Of a stretch of DNA of 64,000 nt, positions 58,695 through 64,000 are shown piece by piece. The position numbers were made by a program, and so were the translations under genes. The stretch is from an uncultured Muribaculaceae bacterium (GTDB taxonomy: Bacteria > Bacteroidota > Bacteroidia > Bacteroidales > Muribaculaceae), in contig CAJTMY010000002.1 of assembly GCA_910577355.1 (NCBI GenBank), forward strand, positions 66,784 through 130,783. The letters are read 5' to 3'. Within the stretch, counting starts at the first letter, position 1. Every line of letters starts with the position of its first letter. The notes under the pieces were generated by a model, which saw only the letters and a program-made list of their open reading frames with translations, did not search any database and was not told the origin of the DNA.

Positions 58695-60257
58695 ATGGCA
58701 ACAAAAACAACAGACGGTGCCTCCGGGTCATCGCCTAAGGCGTCTCCGGTGAAGTCTGCGGCGAAGCTTGGTGTGCTTACCCTGATGATTATGAATATCG
58801 TAGCGGTAGTTTCGCTGCGAGGACTGCCTGCCGAGGCCGAATATGGCATGAGTTCGGCATTCTATTATATATTTGCGGCAGTGGTGTTTCTTATCCCTGT
58901 GTCGCTCGTAGCGGCCGAGCTGGCTTCTATGTTCCCTTATCAGCAAGGCGGTATGTTCCGCTGGATCGGCGAGGCATTTGGCCGCAAGGCCGGCTTTCTC
59001 GGCATATGGCTTCAATGGGTGGAAAGCACCATATGGTTTCCTACGGTATTGACTTTCGGCGCCGTGTCGCTGGCTTTCATCGGAATGGATCATGCGGCGG
59101 ATTCGCATCTTGCGGATAACAAGCTGTATACCATTGTGGTGGTGCTCGGCATATATTGGATAGCCACTCTTATATCCCTCAAAGGACTGGGATGGGTAGG
59201 AAAGGTCTCGAAGATAGGCGGTATCGTAGGTACGATAATCCCGGCCGCCCTGCTCGTGGTGTGCGGCGTGGTATATCTTGCCACAGGTGGAACCTCGCAG
59301 ATGGATTTCCATGGAGACTTCATACCTGATTTTTCCAATTTCAACAATATAGTGCTTGCGGCATCGATATTCCTGTTCTATGCAGGCATGGAGATGTCGG
59401 GCATACATGTGCGGCAGATGAAAAACCCGACTGTCAATTATCCTAAGGCAGTATTTGGCGGAGCAATAGTCACAGTTCTTATCTTCATACTCGGAACATA
59501 CGCTCTGGGAGTGATCATACCGGCCAAAGACATCAATCTGGTGCAAAGTCTGCTTGTGGGGTTTGACAATTACATGGCTGCGTTCCATATGAACTGGTTC
59601 ACGCCGGTCATCGCCATCGCGCTGGCATTCGGCGTCCTCGCCGGAGTGCTCACATGGGTGGCAGGCCCGTCGAAGGGTGTGTTTGCCGTGGGGCAGGCCG
59701 GTTATCTTCCACCCTTCTTCCAGAAGACCAACAAGTCGGGCGTACAGAAGAACATCCTGCTTATACAGGGTGGGGCGGTGACTTTGCTCGCGCTCCTGTT
59801 TGTGGTGATGCCGTCGGTTGAGAGCTTCTACCAGATACTGTCGCAGCTCACAGTGCTCCTCTATCTTATCGCATATCTGCTCATGTTTGCCGCCGCCATA
59901 TATCTACGCTATAACATGAAGGATGCCAGGCGTCCGTTCCGTATCGGCAAGAAGGGCAACTGGCTCATGTGGTGTGTGGGCGGTCTCGGCTTCCTCGGTT
60001 CGCTGCTCGCGTTCGTGCTGAGTTTCATTCCTCCAAGCCAGATTCCCATGGGGTCGCCGACTGTGTGGTATGCTGTATTGTTCGGAGGTGTAGCACTTTT
60101 TGTAATACTTCCGTTCATAATCCTCCGTTTCCGCAAACCTTCATGGGTCAATCCCAAGAGCGATTTTGTTCCTTTCCATTGGCAGAAGGATGCAGACTCG
60201 CAGGCAAAACTGATTGCCGCCCAAAAGGCATTCGAGGAATCTGAATCCGAATCATAG
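58695..60257 (+). CDS. gadC: Glutamate/GABA antiporter (GadC-like APC transporter)
   Basis: The 520-residue inner-membrane protein has 12 predicted helices and the APC opening KLGVLTLMIMNIVAVVSLRG, with FRWIGEAFGRKAGFLGIWLQ further on. The cytoplasmic C-tail is charged (WQKDADSQAKLIAAQK) and could act as the plug known from GadC. It swaps incoming glutamate for outgoing GABA, sustaining the decarboxylase upstream. Context supports this over other amino-acid exchangers. Confidence 0.93.
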   Translation: MATKTTDGASGSSPKASPVKSAAKLGVLTLMIMNIVAVVSLRGLPAEAEYGMSSAFYYIFAAVVFLIPVSLVAAELASMFPYQQGGMFRWIGEAFGRKAGFLGIWLQWVESTIWFPTVLTFGAVSLAFIGMDHAADSHLADNKLYTIVVVLGIYWIATLISLKGLGWVGKVSKIGGIVGTIIPAALLVVCGVVYLATGGTSQMDFHGDFIPDFSNFNNIVLAASIFLFYAGMEMSGIHVRQMKNPTVNYPKAVFGGAIVTVLIFILGTYALGVIIPAKDINLVQSLLVGFDNYMAAFHMNWFTPVIAIALAFGVLAGVLTWVAGPSKGVFAVGQAGYLPPFFQKTNKSGVQKNILLIQGGAVTLLALLFVVMPSVESFYQILSQLTVLLYLIAYLLMFAAAIYLRYNMKDARRPFRIGKKGNWLMWCVGGLGFLGSLLAFVLSFIPPSQIPMGSPTVWYAVLFGGVALFVILPFIILRFRKPSWVNPKSDFVPFHWQKDADSQAKLIAAQKAFEESESES

Positions 60258-60275
60258 TATTTTCTTATGGTATTA

Positions 60276-60311
60276 AAGCAGGTTTTGGGAGTCTTGTTCC
60301 AAAGCCTGCTT
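60276..60311 (+). terminator. Terminator of the gad operon
   Basis: Arms 60276-60286 and 60301-60311 form an 11-base stem with one mismatch, 18 bases after the gadC stop, followed by a T-rich stretch. Confidence 0.7.
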
Positions 60312-60341
60312 ATATTTTGCGGTAATTTCGAAAAATGTCAC

Positions 60342-60349
60342 TAACTTTG
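60342..60349 (+). promoter_or_regulatory. GHL10 gene promoter -7 box
   Basis: TAACTTTG lies 23 bases before the ATG at 60373. A TTTG 22 bases further upstream is a poor fit in spacing. Confidence 0.45.
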
Positions 60350-60372
60350 CACCATATTCAATCACATTTATC

Positions 60373-61938
60373 ATGAAAAAACAACTGTTGTTGCTTCTTC
60401 TTACCGCTGTATCTGCGGTGGGAAATATGAGGGCCGAGTCGCCCAAGCGTGAATTCCGCTCAGTGTGGATGGCTGCGATGGGTATCGACTGGCCTCTTAC
60501 CGCCGGCACCGATTCTATTTCGCGTGAGGCTGCCCGGGCTGAACTGATCGCCTATCTGGATTCGTACAAAGAACACAATTTCACAGGCGTGTGCATACAT
60601 GTGCGTCCGCTGGCCGACGCTCTATATAAGTCGAGCTATGAGCCGTGGAGTGCGTCGGTATCGGGCAAGCGTGGTGTCGATCCCGGTTGGGATCCTCTTG
60701 CTTTCGCCGTGTCTGAATGCCATAAACGCGGACTTGAGTGCTATGCCTGGGTGAATCCGTTCCGTATCGACCACAACGGTAAATTGCCCGACACGCCGCA
60801 GGATATTGACTGGCGCAGCCGTGGCCTTACTTTCACTCAAGGCACGTGGACTGTGTTTAATCCCGGTGTACCGGAGGCCCGAGAGCATTGCATGAAGGTC
60901 ATAGAGGAGATTTATACAAACTATAAGATCGACGGATTGTTGTTCGACGATTATTTCTATCCCGGTGTAGGCATGCCCAAGGGTGATGCGGAATCTACGG
61001 CTCCCGACTATAAGTTGTGGAAAGACTCCAAGACAACCATGAGCATCGCCGACTGGCGACGTAACAATGTGAACACTTTTGTAAAGGAACTTTACGACCG
61101 CATACAGAAGGCACGTCCCGACATGCGCTTCGGCATAGGGCCTGCCGGCGTCGGTGGTAAAGGCGCGCCGGCTTATGGCCTGGAAGGCCCGGGAGTGGCC
61201 GACGACTGGATGTATGACGATATATACTGCGATCCGCTGGCGTGGCTCAGCGACGGCAGTGTCGATTTTATTGCCCCGCAGATATATTGGGGTCGCACGC
61301 ATACTTATTCGCCATTCAGCCCTTTGTGCAAGTGGTGGGCTGATATGGCCGGGCATTTCGGCCGTCACAACTATGTGTCGATGGCATCGTATCGGGTGGA
61401 TGCCGATGATTTCGGCGGCAATAACGCCACCGGGTGGGAGGAGTTTGCCGCACAGGTGCGCGAATGCCGCGCCGAGGCCCGTGACGCTGCTCCGGGGCAG
61501 ATATATTACAGTGCCAAGTTTATCGACGGGCCAGTACGCACAGGTCTTGGCTCCCATCTTGCCGGCAATGTATACGGCAGGCCGGCGCTTGTGCCTGTGG
61601 TGGACTGGAAGGAACATCCTGTATATGACGCGCCTAAAGATGTGGCAACTTCGGGCTCTTCTTTGAGATGGACGCCTGTCCCGGCCGACAGTAAGGCTAT
61701 AATGCGTTATTCCGTTTATGCTGTCCCTCAGGGTGTACCGATGGACGAGGCCTGCAAAGATGGTGACGGCATAGATGCTCGGTATCTTCTGGGGGTAAGC
61801 TACGAACCTGAATACGTGTTGCCTGCCGATCGTGTGGACGGCTACAAGTATGCGGTGTGCGCTTATGACGGCTATGGCTATGAATCTCGACCCGGTGTGT
61901 ACGATCCGTCGGCTTCGCATAATGCGGCTGTCAAGTAA
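60373..61938 (+). CDS. GHL10-type glycoside hydrolase-like protein (FenI/DUF187)
   Basis: The 521-residue exported protein has a signal peptide (MKKQLLLLLLTAVSAVGNMRA). A TIM-barrel family domain (PF02638) follows, with EFRSVWMAAMGIDWP, FTGVCIHVRPLADALY, CYAWVNPFRIDH and DGLLFDDYFYPG, where the conserved acids lie. The last 90 residues look like a fibronectin-type or beta domain. Members are thought to cut glycans such as peptidoglycan or other glucosaminyl polymers. The signal peptide puts it in the periplasm or at the surface. Its substrate is not settled. Confidence 0.9.
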   Translation: MKKQLLLLLLTAVSAVGNMRAESPKREFRSVWMAAMGIDWPLTAGTDSISREAARAELIAYLDSYKEHNFTGVCIHVRPLADALYKSSYEPWSASVSGKRGVDPGWDPLAFAVSECHKRGLECYAWVNPFRIDHNGKLPDTPQDIDWRSRGLTFTQGTWTVFNPGVPEAREHCMKVIEEIYTNYKIDGLLFDDYFYPGVGMPKGDAESTAPDYKLWKDSKTTMSIADWRRNNVNTFVKELYDRIQKARPDMRFGIGPAGVGGKGAPAYGLEGPGVADDWMYDDIYCDPLAWLSDGSVDFIAPQIYWGRTHTYSPFSPLCKWWADMAGHFGRHNYVSMASYRVDADDFGGNNATGWEEFAAQVRECRAEARDAAPGQIYYSAKFIDGPVRTGLGSHLAGNVYGRPALVPVVDWKEHPVYDAPKDVATSGSSLRWTPVPADSKAIMRYSVYAVPQGVPMDEACKDGDGIDARYLLGVSYEPEYVLPADRVDGYKYAVCAYDGYGYESRPGVYDPSASHNAAVK

Positions 61939-61974
61939 CGTACGGTTGCACTAAATGTCGGTTTTGAACGTTAT

Positions 61975-62008
61975 AGACATGCAGGCCTTTATGTGAGCCT
62001 GCATGTCT
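61975..62008 (+). terminator. Hairpin touching the start of the alpha/beta hydrolase gene
   Basis: A perfect 12-base stem (61975-61986 with 61997-62008, loop 10) ends five bases before the ATG at 62014. It lies 37 bases after the GHL10 stop. It may terminate that transcript or mask the ribosome site of the next gene. Confidence 0.6.
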
Positions 62009-62013
62009 CGCTT

Positions 62014-63030
62014 ATGAAAATGCTTCGTTATTTTATTCTACTTGCGGCGCTTCATGTGGGTTCTGCTGTTTTGGCCGGAGGATGGCAGCCCGATGTACTC
62101 GGACAAGGCTTTGAAATGCGTTATGTCGATCAAGGCGTCGATTACTCCGGTCATGTGCGGTCGACGATAGTACGGCTTAAGTCGCCCTGTGCCGCGGGTG
62201 TGGGAGTGCTTTATGTGCATGGTTTCAACGATTATTTCTTTCAGGCCGATATGGCACGCGAATTCACAGACCGGTGCTATGACTTCTATGCTGTGGATCT
62301 GCGCAAATACGGCAGATCGATAATGGACGGCCAGCAGAAATTCCAGGTGCGGGATTTGCGTGAGTATTTTGCAGACATAGATTCGGCGGTAGTTCAGATG
62401 CAGGCCGATGGTATCCGCCGAATTGTGTTGATGGGGCATTCGACAGGTGGACTTATCACCTCGCTGTATATGTCCGGGAATCCTGCACAGGCCATATGCG
62501 CCATGATACTCAACAGCCCGTTTCTCGATTGGAACCAGTCGAAATTGCAGGAGCGCATACTGATACCGGCCGTGCGCTCTATATCGGGCATAGCCGGCTC
62601 AATGAAGATCCCTCAGGGCGGGGGCGATGGATATGCCCGCAGCTTGCTGCGGCGTTTTGGCGGTGAATGGGATTATAATACCGACTGGAAACTTATTCAT
62701 TCTCCGGCAGTCGAGGCTGCCTGGATCGCGGCTATCGACGATGCTCATGATGTGGTGCAGAACGATCCGCGCATCGCTGTGCCTATATTGCTGATGCATA
62801 GCGACCGCAGTTATGGTCATGCCGAAGGAGCTGAGTATGGGAACTCCGATGCGGTGCTCGATGTGGAGGATATTTCACGTTATGGCCGTCGTCTGGGATT
62901 CAGCGTCACCGAAATAACGTTGCGTGGCGGACTGCACGACCTCGCTTTGTCGGCTCCGGCTGTCCGGCAGGCTATGTACTGCTATATGTTCGGATGGCTT
63001 GCGAAGGTGGCTCCGGCAAATCTGCCTTGA
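62014..63030 (+). CDS. Exported alpha/beta hydrolase
   Basis: The ATG at 62014 gives 338 residues. A signal peptide (MKMLRYFILLAALHVGSAVLAG) precedes a serine hydrolase of the monoglyceride-lipase/lysophospholipase type (Hydrolase_4). Seen are YVHGFNDYFF for the oxyanion hole near 68-77, the nucleophile GHSTGG at 141-146 with S143, an acidic residue in MHSDRSYGHAEG, and the catalytic His in GGLHDLALS. It probably cuts ester bonds in lipids or acylated glycans outside the cytoplasm. No operon partner is clear because of the hairpin upstream. Confidence 0.85.
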   Translation: MKMLRYFILLAALHVGSAVLAGGWQPDVLGQGFEMRYVDQGVDYSGHVRSTIVRLKSPCAAGVGVLYVHGFNDYFFQADMAREFTDRCYDFYAVDLRKYGRSIMDGQQKFQVRDLREYFADIDSAVVQMQADGIRRIVLMGHSTGGLITSLYMSGNPAQAICAMILNSPFLDWNQSKLQERILIPAVRSISGIAGSMKIPQGGGDGYARSLLRRFGGEWDYNTDWKLIHSPAVEAAWIAAIDDAHDVVQNDPRIAVPILLMHSDRSYGHAEGAEYGNSDAVLDVEDISRYGRRLGFSVTEITLRGGLHDLALSAPAVRQAMYCYMFGWLAKVAPANLP

Positions 63031-63037
63031 TTTGAAT

Positions 63038-63067
63038 GCTGTGTATCCGGCCCTGCGGATACACAGC
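63038..63067. terminator. Convergent terminator
   Basis: A perfect 12-base stem (63038-63049 with 63056-63067, loop 6) lies between the hydrolase and the opposing kinase gene stops. Confidence 0.75.
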
Positions 63068-63072
63068 TGCTG

Positions 63073-63711
63073 TTATTTCAGACGGCGGGCGTCTATATAT
63101 GCTATTATCAGACGGGCTATGGTATCCATAGGCAGTTTAGAGGTGTCGAAAGTGATGTCATAAGTGGATGCGCAGCCCCAGCTGCGGTCAGTATAGAAGT
63201 TATAGAACTCTGACCGAAGGCGATTGGTCTTGCGCAATATGCTGCGGGCTTTTTCCGTCTTTTCACAGTCGCCGCGTTCGATGATACGCTTTATACATGT
63301 CTCCTCGGGGGCATGCAGAAATATATTCACCGTGCCGGGGAAGTCGCGCAGCACGTAGTCGGCTGTGCGGCCTACTATCACGCATGGCCCTTGCGATGCC
63401 ACATGGCGCATGAAGTCGCTCTGCGCACGGTATACTGATTCTCCGCCTGCCGAATTCGGCCCTGTGTACCATGCCATAGCGCTGTACCCCATGCTCATCG
63501 GCAGGACACTCGACAGAAATCCCGGAGCGCGTTCGTCGTTTTTCTCAAATATTGATGTGTCGAGGCCTGCGTTGCGTGCCGCGTCTATGAGCAGCTCCTT
63601 GTCGTAGTAGCTGTATCCGAGCAGCCCGGCCAGCTTCTGGCCCAGTTCACGGCCGCCGGAACCGAAACTGCGGCCGATGGTTATTATGCAGTGTTTTGGT
63701 ATGTCGTTCAT
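63073..63711 (-). CDS. Cytidylate-kinase-like family protein
   Basis: The ATG at 63711 gives 212 residues of the cytidylate_kin2 family (PF13189). The P-loop is ITIGRSFGSGGRELGQKLA near 10-28, then YYDKELLIDAARNAGLD and PCVIVGRTADYVLRD. The closing helix region has RIIERGDCEKTEKAR. It differs from true Cmk and is of unknown substrate; nucleotide phosphorylation is probable. The gene stands alone. The promoter box TATCTTTG is at 63740-63733. Confidence 0.85.
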   Translation of the reverse strand: MNDIPKHCIITIGRSFGSGGRELGQKLAGLLGYSYYDKELLIDAARNAGLDTSIFEKNDERAPGFLSSVLPMSMGYSAMAWYTGPNSAGGESVYRAQSDFMRHVASQGPCVIVGRTADYVLRDFPGTVNIFLHAPEETCIKRIIERGDCEKTEKARSILRKTNRLRSEFYNFYTDRSWGCASTYDITFDTSKLPMDTIARLIIAYIDARRLK

Positions 63712-63732
63712 AGTAGATACGGTTTGATTCCG

Positions 63733-63740
63733 CAAAGATA
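63733..63740 (-). promoter_or_regulatory. Promoter -7 box of the cytidylate-kinase-like gene
   Basis: The minus strand reads TATCTTTG, 22 bases before the ATG at 63711. Confidence 0.5.
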
Positions 63741-63863
63741 AACAAAAAACTTTACAACTTCAGCGCATGTACGTTTGAAAAGCCATTTAATTAATGTGTG
63801 TGCGTATGGGATTTTGAGAAATCGGGGCGTGCTAAACTTTTTTACAAAAAAAATACCGAAATG

Positions 63864-63895
63864 TTTGGCTGGTTCAAAAAATGTGCTTAACTTTG
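63864..63895 (+). promoter_or_regulatory. tRNA-Thr promoter
   Basis: TTTG (63864-63867) and TAACTTTG (63888-63895) are separated by 20 bases, 53 bases before the tRNA. Confidence 0.6.
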
Positions 63896-63948
63896 CAACC
63901 GCAAACGGGAACCAAATCGTTTTCCTAAGCATGAGATAATTGAAAACC

Positions 63949-64000
63949 GCCTCTTTAGCTCAGTTGGCCAGAGCACGTGATTTGTAATCTCGGGGTCGTT
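63949..64000 (+). tRNA. tRNA-Thr (anticodon TGT), cut by window end
   Basis: The first 52 bases show acceptor start GCCTCTT, D-arm GCTC/GAGC, and anticodon stem CGTGA/TCTCG around the loop TTTGTAA, giving anticodon TGT. The T-arm and 3' acceptor strand lie beyond the window. Confidence 0.88.

Overview
The window reads as a chromosome segment from a gut-type Bacteroidales bacterium, most likely of the Muribaculaceae/Bacteroides/Prevotella kind. The grounds are the promoters (a -7 box of the TAnnTTTG type, often with TTTG about 19-20 bases upstream), an UpxY-type antiterminator heading a glycan operon, a three-subunit fumarate reductase, a T9SS-like sorting tail, a DUF4254/family 9 glycosyltransferase pair and a short-form CstA. 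No rRNA, CRISPR array, phage gene or transposase gene was found. All family names come from reading motifs, not from searches.

Region 1 (1-15,730, all on the minus strand) is a surface-polysaccharide operon headed by an UpxY-like antiterminator at 15,730. In transcription order it holds a Wzy-like polymerase, a short gene remnant, an ATP-grasp gene broken at a G7 run, a Wzx flippase, a GT8, a TupA-like ATP-grasp, two unknown overlapping genes, a GT4, an AAA ATPase plus HNH nuclease pair of Septu (PtuAB) type, another GT4, a second TupA-like ATP-grasp, a GT2, a sugar epimerase, a hexapeptide acyltransferase with a C9 run, and a GHMP sugar kinase cut by the window edge. About 2.4-15.1 kb looks clearly richer in A+T than its flanks, which fits a transferred glycan cassette.

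Region 2 (15.9-21.9 kb, minus) carries a zeta-like kinase toxin with a small putative antitoxin, flanked by two nearly identical terminator hairpins, then dnaK, an M64-type secreted peptidase, an Lrp/AsnC regulator and a membrane glycosyltransferase. Region 3 (22.2-24.3 kb, plus) is a YtrA-type ABC transporter operon led by a 21-codon ORF. nagB and carAB follow from facing promoters. Directly after carB sits a 347-bp MITE-like element with 26-bp terminal inverted repeats.

Region 4 (30.3-44.4 kb) holds cstA with a 54-bp perfect palindrome, rubrerythrin, a histidine-rich lipoprotein, a secreted protein with a T9SS-like tail, rel/spoT, a 7TM-HD phosphohydrolase, a CNNM/CorC-type CBS protein, a small secreted protein and the frdCAB operon, whose FrdC has an unusual soluble tail. 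Region 5 (44.4-64 kb) holds a lactonase lipoprotein, a GH18 lipoprotein, an operon of four genes (unknown, cyclophilin, M16 peptidase, EEP-family hydrolase), tRNA-Gly(CCC), a glycan operon containing ruvB (DUF4254, GT9, ruvB, Wzx, GT4, galM), the gadB-gadC acid-resistance pair, a GHL10 hydrolase, an alpha/beta hydrolase, a cytidylate-kinase-like protein and the start of tRNA-Thr(TGT).

The most unusual points are the Septu-like defence pair inside a glycan operon with homopolymer runs in two of its genes, the toxin module between duplicated terminators, and the MITE at the carB stop codon.
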